Shown here in pieces: positions 37,889-46,362 of a stretch of DNA of 64,000 bases. This DNA comes from Pseudomonadota bacterium (GTDB lineage: Bacteria > Pseudomonadota > Alphaproteobacteria > Micavibrionales > Micavibrionaceae). Position 1 is the first letter of the stretch. Each line of letters opens with the position of its first letter. The stretch is taken from NCBI GenBank assembly GCA_029558635.1, contig JAKQEE010000416.1:186001-250000 (forward strand), read 5' to 3'. The notes under the pieces were generated by a model, which worked only from the letters and a program-made list of their open reading frames with translations, made no database searches and was not told the origin of the DNA. Position numbers and translations under genes: made by a program.

Positions 37889-39271
37889 CTAAGCAACCTT
37901 CCACTTAGGCCCTTGGGGGGTGTCTTCAATCACAACGCCCTTGGCGGCGAGTTCATCGCGGATTTCATCCGAACGGGCAAAGTTTTTGGCGGCGCGTGCT
38001 TCAGTACGCTCATTCAGCAATCCCTCAACCCATGCGGCATCGACACCGGAGGTATTCGCCGCAAGCCATATGGCCGGATTTTCATTCAGGAACCCCATCA
38101 AATGCCCTGCCGCTACCAGTGCGGCCTTGGCTTCAGGTGTTTTTTGTTCATGGGCGGCCTTGGCCAGTACATTAAGCTCCGCATAGGCTTTGGGCGTGTT
38201 GAGGTCATCACATAACGCCTCCATCACCCCGTCGGGAACAGGCACGGAAATATCCGCAACATCTTTCAACTCGTCCAAGATGCGGTAGAATTTATCAAGC
38301 GATTTTTGTGCCTGCTCGACTGCCCCTTCCGACCAATCAAGCGGCTGGCGGTAATGGGCGGACAAAAGGACATAGCGGATGACCTCGCCTTTAATCCCTT
38401 GTTCGATCAGATCGTGGGCCAGAATGAAATTGCCGAGCGACTTCGACATTTTCTCGCCCTCAACGGTCAGGAAGCCGTTATGCATCCAGTACCGCGAAAA
38501 AGCGGCAAGGTCGTGATGCCCATGCGCGCAGCAAGACTGCGCAATCTCGTTTTCATGGTGCGGGAATTTAAGGTCAGCCCCGCCGCCGTGAATATCAATC
38601 GGCAACCCCAGAAACTTTTCCGACATCGCCGAACATTCAATATGCCATCCGGGGCGTCCGCGTCCCCACGGGCTGTCCCATCCGGGTTGTTCGGGGGTGG
38701 ATGGCTTCCACAACACGAAATCCGCAGGGTCGCGTTTGTACGGGGCAACATCCACCCGCGCACCGGCAATCTGGTCGTCGCGAGACCGACCTGACAATCC
38801 TCCATATTCGGGGAAGGATGGCACATGGAACAAGACATGACCTTCGGCGACATAGGCATGCCCACGTTCGATCAACTGCTCCATCAATTTTATCATTTCG
38901 GGAATGGTTTCGGTGGCGCGGGGCTGAATGTCGGGCAGGGCTACACCAAGGGCAGCCATATCCTCGTTATAGATCCGCTCAAATTTACGCGTAATTTGCT
39001 CGGGACTCTGGCCGGTCTCTTGTGACGCAGCAATAATTTTGTCTTCGATATCCGTGATGTTCGATGCATATGTGACTTTTGGATAGAGCACGCGCAGGAC
39101 TCGGGCGAGGACGTCAAAAACCACCGCCATTCTGGCGTTACCAATGTGAGCGTAACTGTAAACGGTTGGTCCGCAGGCATAAATCCTGGCATGTCCGATC
39201 TCCAGCGGGACAAAATCTTCTTTTGTCCGCGTCAAGGAATTATATAATCTGAAACTACGATCCAGAGTCAT
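37889..39271 (-). CDS. cysS: Cysteinyl-tRNA synthetase
   Basis: The 460-aa class I synthetase has ACGPTVYSYAHIGNARMAVV (zinc Cys and the HIGH box as HIGN), the zinc-binding WHIECSAMSEKFLG, HHENEIAQS and the KMSKS loop in EGEKMSKSLGNF. The length is normal. The gene ends one base after thrC, tail to tail. A small 39-codon frame lies upstream on the same strand. Confidence 0.96.
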   Translation of the reverse strand: MTLDRSFRLYNSLTRTKEDFVPLEIGHARIYACGPTVYSYAHIGNARMAVVFDVLARVLRVLYPKVTYASNITDIEDKIIAASQETGQSPEQITRKFERIYNEDMAALGVALPDIQPRATETIPEMIKLMEQLIERGHAYVAEGHVLFHVPSFPEYGGLSGRSRDDQIAGARVDVAPYKRDPADFVLWKPSTPEQPGWDSPWGRGRPGWHIECSAMSEKFLGLPIDIHGGGADLKFPHHENEIAQSCCAHGHHDLAAFSRYWMHNGFLTVEGEKMSKSLGNFILAHDLIEQGIKGEVIRYVLLSAHYRQPLDWSEGAVEQAQKSLDKFYRILDELKDVADISVPVPDGVMEALCDDLNTPKAYAELNVLAKAAHEQKTPEAKAALVAAGHLMGFLNENPAIWLAANTSGVDAAWVEGLLNERTEARAAKNFARSDEIRDELAAKGVVIEDTPQGPKWKVA

Positions 39272-39309
39272 GAAGGGGTCTCCGCAGAATTAAAACTACG
39301 GAAAAGACA

Positions 39310-39429
39310 CTACCTTCTCTTGCGCGTCCTCGCAAGAACTCTGGCAGTCTTGGGCTGGTGCGCCTTTAAATAGAACGTACCCGCCGCCAATCCCGCCATA
39401 GCCAGAGCCATCGTCAAAATCACTGTCAT
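39310..39429 (-). CDS. Possible 39-aa single-pass membrane peptide
   Basis: The frame runs from ATG at 39429 to TAG at 39310. The peptide has a hydrophobic start (MTVILTMALAMAGLAAGTFY) and a basic tail (KAHQPKTARVLARTRKRR), following the positive-inside rule for a small inner-membrane protein. There is only a weak RBS (GGTAGG, adjacent to the ATG). It sits in the 244-base pyrC-cysS gap, which otherwise shows nothing recognisable. Chance remains possible. Confidence 0.3.
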   Translation of the reverse strand: MTVILTMALAMAGLAAGTFYLKAHQPKTARVLARTRKRR

Positions 39430-39515
39430 CCTACCAGAATACCTGAAAAGTGACTGATAAATGGTTAAGAACCGTTTTAAGAAACTATGTATTTGAAGGA
39501 GATTGGCCGGACCTA

Positions 39516-40616
39516 TCAGGCCTTGATGCTCCAGGGGATCGTCTTTTGTCCCAACCCCAGTGGCAACGGCGTGATGTCACCGTCGGGCGTTTCGGTTTTT
39601 GCAAGCGCCTGCGGCTCTTTCACCAGCGTAAAAGTCCCCTTGGGTTTTTCCAGCCCGTAAAAATCGGGTCCCACATGACACAGGAATTTTTCGAATATCT
39701 TTTGCTGGGCCGATTGGCTCAAATCCGCACCCGCCATCTCGAATGCTTCAGCATAAAGCTGTGGCGCGATACCGGCTGTAAAACATCCCGCCGCACAGCC
39801 GCACTCTGTCGCCTTGACCGTATGCGGAGCCGAGTCCGTTCCGGCAAAGAATTTGGTATTGTTCGGGTCAAGCACGGCATCGCGCAAGGCCTGACGGTCT
39901 TCGGCGAATTTCACCAAAGGCAGACAATAAAGATGATATTTAAGGCCCTGCAACAAATGCCCGACTGTATAAATCAAATGCTGGGGAGTAATATTGGCAA
40001 CAACGCCACCGCCACTTTTTTTGACCAGATCGACCGCAACTTTTGTGGTGATATGCTCGCAAACAACGCGCAGCTTTGGAAACTCCTCGATCAGACGCGG
40101 CATCCGCTCGCGGTAAAAATACTCTTCTGCGTTGCTGCTGCGGGAAAAGTAATCCTCGCTGGCCATCCCGTGCTCTTCGCCGTGAACGCAGAGTAAAATA
40201 TTATGATCTTCCAACGCCTTGATAACACCGGACTGGATAAGGCCCGAGAGCGCCGTACTGAAGTCGGCACCAGTGGTGCCGTGCGGCGGATAATATTTGA
40301 CCGCACGCAGCAGGCCGGATTTGGCGCCGTCCGCAATCATTTGCGGCGTTGTGTCCTTAGTCAGATAAAGCGGCACGATAAAATCGGTAAACCCATCCCC
40401 GCCGGAACGCAGGATCAACTCGCGGTACTCTTCAATACTGGTATAGGGCAGGGGATCGTCTTTGCGGATTTTGGCCGCCGGAGGCTTGGTATTAGGCATC
40501 GCGACCACCCCGCAACACGCCATATTAAGATGCGCGCGAATAATCGGTGCAATCAGGCCGTCCTGCCTGAGATGTGTATGAAGATCATACCATTTGGGAA
40601 GTGTAAACGCTGTCAT
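39516..40616 (-). CDS. pyrC: Dihydroorotase
   Basis: The 366-aa amidohydrolase closes carbamoyl-aspartate to dihydroorotate in pyrimidine synthesis. Metal-binding motif YDLHTHLRQDG, CGVVAMPNTKPP, the His-containing LLCVHGEEHG and VCEHITTK, and the catalytic Asp in FFAGTDSAPH fit the E. coli-type PyrC class. Length is slightly above the usual 348 aa. No other pyr gene is adjacent. Confidence 0.92.
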   Translation of the reverse strand: MTAFTLPKWYDLHTHLRQDGLIAPIIRAHLNMACCGVVAMPNTKPPAAKIRKDDPLPYTSIEEYRELILRSGGDGFTDFIVPLYLTKDTTPQMIADGAKSGLLRAVKYYPPHGTTGADFSTALSGLIQSGVIKALEDHNILLCVHGEEHGMASEDYFSRSSNAEEYFYRERMPRLIEEFPKLRVVCEHITTKVAVDLVKKSGGGVVANITPQHLIYTVGHLLQGLKYHLYCLPLVKFAEDRQALRDAVLDPNNTKFFAGTDSAPHTVKATECGCAAGCFTAGIAPQLYAEAFEMAGADLSQSAQQKIFEKFLCHVGPDFYGLEKPKGTFTLVKEPQALAKTETPDGDITPLPLGLGQKTIPWSIKA

Positions 40617-40684
40617 TCCGGCCTCTTGTCAAAACCCTATCCCTGTCTTCAAACATAAATATAGCTTTAAGTCTACGTCAAAGG

Positions 40685-40734
40685 TTAAGAGTTTATTAAA
40701 CATTCTTGACCCGATTCAAATATAAGCATGTAAT
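40685..40734 (+). promoter_or_regulatory. Candidate CtrA box and sigma70 promoter for the GGDEF-EAL gene
   Basis: TTAA-GAGTTTA-TTAA (40685-40699) is an exact TTAA-N7-TTAA CtrA motif. It lies directly before TTGACC (40706-40711), 17 bases, then TGTAAT (40729-40734). A CtrA box placed just upstream of -35 is a common activating arrangement in alphaproteobacteria. Confidence 0.5.
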
Positions 40735-40846
40735 GAAGTGCCGGATAAGCTTCTGATTATATACGAAGTCTTAATCATGCACATGTATTCTGAATGTTTG
40801 AGGAGAGTAGTGTCTTTTCGCGGGGCATTCTTGTGGGATCAAGGAA

Positions 40847-43039
40847 ATGACATATAGTGCAGAAGTACAGAACGGATCTGTTCCGAATACGGATGTGATG
40901 GGGAGTAAGTCAGGATTGTTGTCTTGGGCTCATGATTCAAAGAAGTCGGCCTCCAAAACCAATATGTGGACCAGCCGGCTAAGTTGGAAAGTCGTAATGG
41001 TTGTCTTTTTGACGATCATGACGGTTCAGGCCAGCTTGCTGGCTCTGACATTGAGGAACTACGAAAACCAGCAATTGATGGACCTGAAAGAGCAGACACG
41101 CCTTACTCTGGTAGCTATGACCAGCGGGAAAGTGACAGACAGGCTTCAGCCCCCCTTTACGAAAGAACAGATAAACCGTCTGGTGTCCTTTACTTCGGTA
41201 GCGGGCATGACGGTCTATTCGGTTGATTATCAATTATTGGGTATGGGGGGGGAAAGCGTCATTACGACCCTCTTCTCCGGAAGCGATCTGAACAAAACCT
41301 ATCTGAGCAATGACCGCAAAAATTACGAAGTGGTCTATCGTCCGAAAGACATTGATGGCCTTCCGTATTTTATTGTCGTGCGTCTTGATTCAAGCAAGGC
41401 ATCGTCGAATGTGGCATTCTATGTTCAGCAAAATATTCTGATCATGTTCCTGATGTCGGCCTTCGTAACAACGGTTTTGATGATTGCGATCGGGAAATGG
41501 CTTCTGGAGCCTGTTCTGTTTTTGCGCGATAACGTACGTCTGGCCATTGCCAATCCTGAATCGCCTAACATTGATCGTTCGCCTTACGATCCAAAGGATG
41601 AAATCGGCGGGACGATTGCAGCAGCCCAGGAACTCATCAAGCAAAATGCCAAAAACATCCGTCAGGTTAAAAGCGCGGCCCAAAGCCAGATCCATAAACT
41701 GGCTTTCTACGACACACTGACCGGACTGCCCAACCGCATCTTGTTCACTCAGAAATTGTCCGAACATGTGAAGAATACCGGTGGTGACCAGAACGGTGTC
41801 ACGCGCTTGGCTGTTATTGCGATGGATCTCGACCATTTTAAGGACATCAACGACTCTATGGGACATAATGTCGGTGACGCCATTCTGAACGCTGTCGGTA
41901 AACGGTTGAAATCGGCCTTGCCGGAAAGCGCGATTATCGCTCGTTCCGGAGAGGACGAATTTGCCATCACCTATCCGCTGACGGCGGATATGATTACAGC
42001 CAAGGATGTCGGCGAGAAGATACGCAGCATCATTACACATGAACCGTTTCGCGTCTTCAATGAAGCATTTCAGGTGCGGGCGTCGATTGGTGTGGCGACA
42101 TTTCCGGATGATGCCCTTGATCCCGATCAGGTTTTGAAAAACGCCGATATTGCATTGAACCGCGCCAAGGAAGATGGCCGCGACTGTATTCGTGAATATC
42201 TCGAAGATTTCGATAAGGCTGTTCAGGCCCGCTTCCAGATGTTGCGTGACCTGCGCGCTGCCCTCGAAAACGATGATCTAGCACTCTATTATCAACCGCA
42301 ACTCGATCTCCGATCCGGAAAGGTCATCGGTGCCGAAGCCCTGATCCGCTGGTTCAAAAAGGATAACAGCAAGGAAGGCGGCAAATTTATTTCCCCAGCC
42401 GAATTCATTCCGATTGCCGAACAATCAGGTCTCATCGTGCCGATTGGCGAATGGGTGATGAGACACGCCTGTATCGAGGCAAAAAGATGGCACAATGAAG
42501 GCCATATGATCCGCATTGCCATCAACGTCTCAGGCGAACAATTCCAGCAAAGCGATATTGTCGGCCATACACGCAAGGTCTTGCAGGAAACCGGAATCGA
42601 CCCGCACCTCGTCGAGCTTGAAGTGACGGAAAGCGCGTTTATGGAAGATATCCAGCAAACGATTCGCATCCTGAAAGACTTGCATGCTCTGGGTGTAGAA
42701 TTGGCGATTGACGACTTTGGAACGGGTTACTCGTCCTTGTCCTACCTGCGCCAGTTCCCGATTGATCGCCTCAAGATCGACCAGTCCTTTATCCGTAATG
42801 CGTTGAACAACCCTGACGATGCGGCGATTGCCAAAACCATTATCGGTTTGGGCCGTTCGCTGAACCTCAAAATTATCGCTGAGGGTGTGGAGTCCAAAGA
42901 GCATGAGGAGTTTCTGGTTTCCGAAGGATGTGATGAAGTCCAGGGATATCGTTACTCAAGGCCGATCCCGGATTACCAGATGAAAGATTTCATGGGCAAT
43001 TACACCGGAAATCTGGACTATTTCGATCAGGTCGCCTGA
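40847..43039 (+). CDS. Membrane GGDEF-EAL protein, likely c-di-GMP phosphodiesterase
   Basis: The 730-aa protein has two transmembrane helices (about 48-69 and 197-219) enclosing a periplasmic sensor domain, then a short linker. The GGDEF domain has its signature altered to GEDEF (368-372, in IARSGEDEFAI), so cyclase activity is doubtful. The EAL domain is intact: EAL at 497-499 (GAEALIRWF), INVSGEQFQQ, LEVTESAFMED, IDDFGTGYSSLSYLRQFPID and IAEGVES. It is therefore probably a phosphodiesterase with a regulatory GGDEF. It precedes the Dot/Icm-like cluster by 85 bases on the same strand. Confidence 0.88.
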   Translation: MTYSAEVQNGSVPNTDVMGSKSGLLSWAHDSKKSASKTNMWTSRLSWKVVMVVFLTIMTVQASLLALTLRNYENQQLMDLKEQTRLTLVAMTSGKVTDRLQPPFTKEQINRLVSFTSVAGMTVYSVDYQLLGMGGESVITTLFSGSDLNKTYLSNDRKNYEVVYRPKDIDGLPYFIVVRLDSSKASSNVAFYVQQNILIMFLMSAFVTTVLMIAIGKWLLEPVLFLRDNVRLAIANPESPNIDRSPYDPKDEIGGTIAAAQELIKQNAKNIRQVKSAAQSQIHKLAFYDTLTGLPNRILFTQKLSEHVKNTGGDQNGVTRLAVIAMDLDHFKDINDSMGHNVGDAILNAVGKRLKSALPESAIIARSGEDEFAITYPLTADMITAKDVGEKIRSIITHEPFRVFNEAFQVRASIGVATFPDDALDPDQVLKNADIALNRAKEDGRDCIREYLEDFDKAVQARFQMLRDLRAALENDDLALYYQPQLDLRSGKVIGAEALIRWFKKDNSKEGGKFISPAEFIPIAEQSGLIVPIGEWVMRHACIEAKRWHNEGHMIRIAINVSGEQFQQSDIVGHTRKVLQETGIDPHLVELEVTESAFMEDIQQTIRILKDLHALGVELAIDDFGTGYSSLSYLRQFPIDRLKIDQSFIRNALNNPDDAAIAKTIIGLGRSLNLKIIAEGVESKEHEEFLVSEGCDEVQGYRYSRPIPDYQMKDFMGNYTGNLDYFDQVA

Positions 43040-43124
43040 TTTTCCCCGCCATAAAACGCTGTTTCCCAGAAACGCGACTTGGAGTATGATGCGGCTCACA
43101 TCGAATTTAGAGAAAGTGGGCGTA

Positions 43125-44018
43125 ATGATTTCCGGTTTGAGAACAGCAATAGCTTTGGTGATAATGATGGCCACTATTCCGGCCTTGGCCGAAGATGCCA
43201 AAACGCCCCCATTGCCTGATCCTTTGCAGAATATGGTGGCTCAAGGGGCGCAGATCCGCTATCTGGGTCGTGAATACGGGCTGGACGGCTGGGTCACAAT
43301 CCAGAACGGCGAGGAGCAGTATTTTTATGTGACAGCGGATGGGCAGGCCCTTCTGCTGGGGATTCTGTTCAACAACAAAGGCGATGCGGTCACCTTGCGC
43401 CAGATCAATGCACTAAGGGAAAAAGAAGGACCAGCCATTGACCGTCTGGCGGGATATACCCCTCCGCCCAAAAAAGAGATTTCGTCCACTGAAACGGCAG
43501 CGCCGCTCATACCGGATATGTCCGACCCGCAATCCGTGATCAAGAGCGCGGTAAAAAGCAAAGCCGAGCAGCTCTACGATGCGGTTGAAACATCGAACTG
43601 GGTCGCATTGGGAGCAAAGGATGCACCTGCCATCTATACGTTTATTGATCCGGAATGCCCTCACTGCCACGATTTGGTCGAGGATTTCCGCAAATCCGGC
43701 CTGATTGAAAAGGGGCTGGTCCAGATTCGCCTGATCCCCGTAGGGGTTTTGAGCGAGAAAAGTCTGCACGAAGCTGCTTACCTTCTGGCGTCTCCCGATC
43801 CGCAAAAGGATTTTTACAATCATTTGGACGGCAAGCCGGACGCGCTTCTGGTCGACCGGAGCGCCAATACGCAGGGGGTTCAGCGAAATATGCAAGTTAT
43901 GCAGGATTGGAAGCTGGACGCCACACCATTTTCCGTATATAAAGACATGTCCGGTAGCATCAAAATCTTGCAAGGTAGACCGGCAAACGTTAAGGAACTG
44001 ATAGTTCAGTTGCGATAA
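43125..44018 (+). CDS. DsbC/DsbG-like periplasmic thioredoxin-fold protein of the T4BSS locus
   Basis: From ATG at 43125 the product is 297 aa with a signal peptide (MISGLRTAIALVIMMATIPA). An earlier ATG at 43086 would add 13 residues. The N-terminal half resembles the DsbC/G dimerisation domain followed by a linker; the C-terminal thioredoxin fold has CPHC at 178-181 (FIDPECPHCHDLVEDF) and the cis-Pro loop LDATPFSVYKD. It probably forms or isomerises disulfides in secretion-system subunits. Conjugative IncI and other type IV systems often carry such a protein. It heads the co-directional set up to 49963. Confidence 0.75.
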   Translation: MISGLRTAIALVIMMATIPALAEDAKTPPLPDPLQNMVAQGAQIRYLGREYGLDGWVTIQNGEEQYFYVTADGQALLLGILFNNKGDAVTLRQINALREKEGPAIDRLAGYTPPPKKEISSTETAAPLIPDMSDPQSVIKSAVKSKAEQLYDAVETSNWVALGAKDAPAIYTFIDPECPHCHDLVEDFRKSGLIEKGLVQIRLIPVGVLSEKSLHEAAYLLASPDPQKDFYNHLDGKPDALLVDRSANTQGVQRNMQVMQDWKLDATPFSVYKDMSGSIKILQGRPANVKELIVQLR

Positions 44019-44046
44019 GATAGAATAGAGGGTAGTTAAAGTCCTT

Positions 44047-45039
44047 ATGGAACAACGTTCGGCATTCCTGTTGCAGGTTCTTGAAAAGCTCGCGGCGCCT
44101 TTGGTGGCCGCGATCAGTGAAGTTGCGGTCCGCCAGCAAATGGTCCCCGACCCGACCCAATCGGGCAGCATGAAGCCGGAAGCCGAACAGGTTGCGGGCC
44201 TTTTGACCAAATCGACACAAATGAGCATCGGTCTGGCGGGGCTCGTCGATATGAAATTGCCGGAAAACGAAGCCGATTCCATGCGCTTGGCCCTGACCAG
44301 CCTGTCGTCTCCGCTTATCGCCAATATCTACCGTCTGGCGGGGCGCTCCCCGACCGATCAGGAAATTGAACGCGTGACCGCGGCCCTGAACGCCGTTATC
44401 AGCTATGCCGACTCGTTTGCTCCGGCGGCCGATGCAACCACGCGCCTGTCCAACCTTGAAAACGATTTTGTCCCGAGCGACGAAGCGCAATTAAGCATTC
44501 TGTATATGAGTGCCTTACTGCCCGCCGTGAACTCGGTCATGTCCTATTCTTTCGGCGTGCCTGAAAAACGTCTGGTTCAGGACGTGGGGGAACGTCTGGT
44601 CCGCGAAGCCAAAGTGTTGAGAACCCGCATGTTTCCGGCGATGACCGACGAAGCGATGTGCGCCAAAGCTGACCTTGCGCTCCTCAGAATCGCCTCGTCG
44701 ATCTACAGCCAGTGCCATTTTGCGGAAATGGCCAAGTTAATGGCCACGGAAGAGCAAACCCGTCAGGGCATGGCTCCGGCTATGACAAGTCTCTGGCAGG
44801 CCTTTATCCTGCGGATGCAGATGATCGAAGTTCTGGGGGATGTACTGATTCCGGGCCTCAGAGGGGAAGAGCGGCAAACCGTGTCCTCATCATCCTCGGG
44901 TGGCGGAAAATCGCCCGCATCCCCACCCGCATCCCCGCCGCTTCAGGCGGTAAAACCGACCCAGCCGACAACACCGCCTGCGGAGACTGAACAGAAATCG
45001 AATCCGATGTCATTTTTTGTTAAGAAAAATTCGGCATAA
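44047..45039 (+). CDS. Unknown 330-aa protein of the T4BSS locus
   Basis: I do not recognise this protein. It is mainly helical, with no clear signal peptide (MEQRSAFLLQVLEKLAAPLV is amphipathic), a long helical body (SILYMSALLPAVNSVMSYSF, ADLALLRIASSIYSQCHFAE) and a low-complexity Ser/Gly then Pro/Thr tail from about residue 280. The last residues, MSFFVKKNSA, are basic. It starts 28 bases after the DsbC-like gene and is followed by a structured gap. A cytosolic component, adaptor or secreted substrate of the system are all possible. Confidence 0.6.
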   Translation: MEQRSAFLLQVLEKLAAPLVAAISEVAVRQQMVPDPTQSGSMKPEAEQVAGLLTKSTQMSIGLAGLVDMKLPENEADSMRLALTSLSSPLIANIYRLAGRSPTDQEIERVTAALNAVISYADSFAPAADATTRLSNLENDFVPSDEAQLSILYMSALLPAVNSVMSYSFGVPEKRLVQDVGERLVREAKVLRTRMFPAMTDEAMCAKADLALLRIASSIYSQCHFAEMAKLMATEEQTRQGMAPAMTSLWQAFILRMQMIEVLGDVLIPGLRGEERQTVSSSSSGGGKSPASPPASPPLQAVKPTQPTTPPAETEQKSNPMSFFVKKNSA

Positions 45040-45052
45040 AGTTATAGTGATC

Positions 45053-45163
45053 TTGAATAAGAATCGGACAAATTCTTATTCAAAACAGTACCGAGCAAAG
45101 CGAGGCGGGCAGCGCCAGTAGCTTGTCCGGCGATTGAAGACTTTCACTTAAAAATGTCCGATT
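45053..45163 (+). promoter_or_regulatory. Structured intergenic element before the lytic transglycosylase gene
   Basis: TTGAATAAGAAT (45053-45064) and ATTCTTATTCAA (45072-45083) form a perfect 12-bp stem with a 7-base loop. Part of its left arm, loop included, AATCGGACA (45062-45070), is also complementary to TGTCCGATT (45155-45163), 31 bases before the next ATG. The two pairings exclude each other, as in an attenuator or translational switch. The GC-rich middle (AGCGAGGCGGGCAGCGCC) may fold too. Confidence 0.4.
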
Positions 45164-45194
45164 TTTAGGTGGAACAACTAAAGGGTAAGGTAAA

Positions 45195-45608
45195 ATGAGT
45201 AAAATTCTGGCGGCTTGTCTGATGCTTGCAGCCCAGACTTATTCGGTTCCTCCGGCAGTGATGGTGGGGATTTTACAGGTCGAAGGCGGCGCCATCGGCC
45301 AGCAGGTAAGAAACACCAACGGAACATATGACCTCGGCCCCATGCAGATTAATACCATCTGGATGCCCCAATTGGCGGATTACTGGGGGGTTGATACCGG
45401 AACGGCGGCTCGCTGGGTCCGTGATGACGCCTGTACCAACATGGGGGTTGCCGCGTGGATTCTGCGCTCCCACATGGATGAGACAGGATCTCTCTCGAAG
45501 GCGATTGCCCATTACCACTCGAAAACACCGAGCAAGGGCTATGCCTACCGTGCCAAGGTTATTGAAACCATGCGCCGCAGCGGTCTGATCAAAAGCGCGT
45601 CGCGTTAA
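45195..45608 (+). CDS. Lytic transglycosylase (VirB1/PilT-like) of the T4BSS locus
   Basis: The 137-aa protein has the lysozyme-like SLT fold: catalytic Glu30 in GILQVEGGAIGQ, the partner motif GTYDLGPMQINTIWM, and AIAHYHSKTPSKGYAYRAKV. The first 14 residues (MSKILAACLMLAAQ) are hydrophobic but overlap the first helix of the domain, so export is uncertain. Such small enzymes open the peptidoglycan for type IV secretion or conjugation machines. The gene precedes dotD on the same strand. Confidence 0.85.
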   Translation: MSKILAACLMLAAQTYSVPPAVMVGILQVEGGAIGQQVRNTNGTYDLGPMQINTIWMPQLADYWGVDTGTAARWVRDDACTNMGVAAWILRSHMDETGSLSKAIAHYHSKTPSKGYAYRAKVIETMRRSGLIKSASR

Positions 45609-45768
45609 TCTTTAATCTCACAAGAAATTGACCGGACCGACAAATAAGGTGCTTGTCTCTCTGCAGTGAAACGGCTAAGGTGTTATGACTTCCATATCCG
45701 GTGAATCGCCGGAAAGTTGGGTTGTAATTTTTTCGGTCTGTAATTTTATAAAGGGTGCCGGATTTCCA

Positions 45769-46332
45769 ATGTCTATTCTAACGTCTTTTTCAAAGTCTCG
45801 CGCAATGTCACATCCTGTTCGTCTAGTATCTTTGTTGTTTGTGGCCCTTTTGGGTCTGTCCGCATGCGAAACCTACCAACCGATTAAGGTGAAGGATCCG
45901 CAGTTGGTGGCCCAGCCCGATGATGTGTCGATGATGTTGGCTCAGGCAGCGGATCGCGCTTCTGTTGCACTGGAAACTCTGGCAGCGGTTGAGCAGAAAA
46001 GAACACCGGCTGCAAAAGTGGCAGCCATTCCCGATGCGCCGGTTGAGCTGCGCCGTGCGATGACGGTCAACTGGATCGGTCCGGTTGATCAAATCACCAA
46101 AATGCTGGCAGACCGTGCGGGATACCAGTTTGTAAAACTGGGAACCGAACCGGCAACGCCGGTTGTCGTGAGTGTGGCGGCCACCAATGAACCGGTCATC
46201 GAGCTTTTGCGCTCGGTCGGTTTGCAACTGGGTGCTCGTGCCGATGTTCATGTCAACTCCGCCGACAAAATTGTCGAACTCAGCTATTCTCCGGTAACGG
46301 GGCTGGGTGATGTTGCTCGTAACAGACAATAG
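45769..46332 (+). CDS. dotD: DotD-like lipoprotein (TraH family)
   Basis: The product is about 187 aa. A lipoprotein signal ends in lipobox LSAC with Cys33 (VSLLFVALLGLSAC). The mature part contains QPDDVSMMLAQAADRASVAL and a C-terminal secretin-N1-like domain (MTVNWIGPVDQITKMLADRA; PVIELLRSVGLQLG), as in Dot/Icm DotD. DotD is an outer-membrane lipoprotein that with DotC places the DotH ring. The start is uncertain: ATG at 45769 or 45805 gives a good signal, whereas ATG at 45685, though it has AAGG upstream, would add an unusual 28-residue extension. Confidence 0.85.
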   Translation: MSILTSFSKSRAMSHPVRLVSLLFVALLGLSACETYQPIKVKDPQLVAQPDDVSMMLAQAADRASVALETLAAVEQKRTPAAKVAAIPDAPVELRRAMTVNWIGPVDQITKMLADRAGYQFVKLGTEPATPVVVSVAATNEPVIELLRSVGLQLGARADVHVNSADKIVELSYSPVTGLGDVARNRQ

Positions 46333-46362
46333 AATTTAGATGAAAGTCAGGGTGTAAACGGG

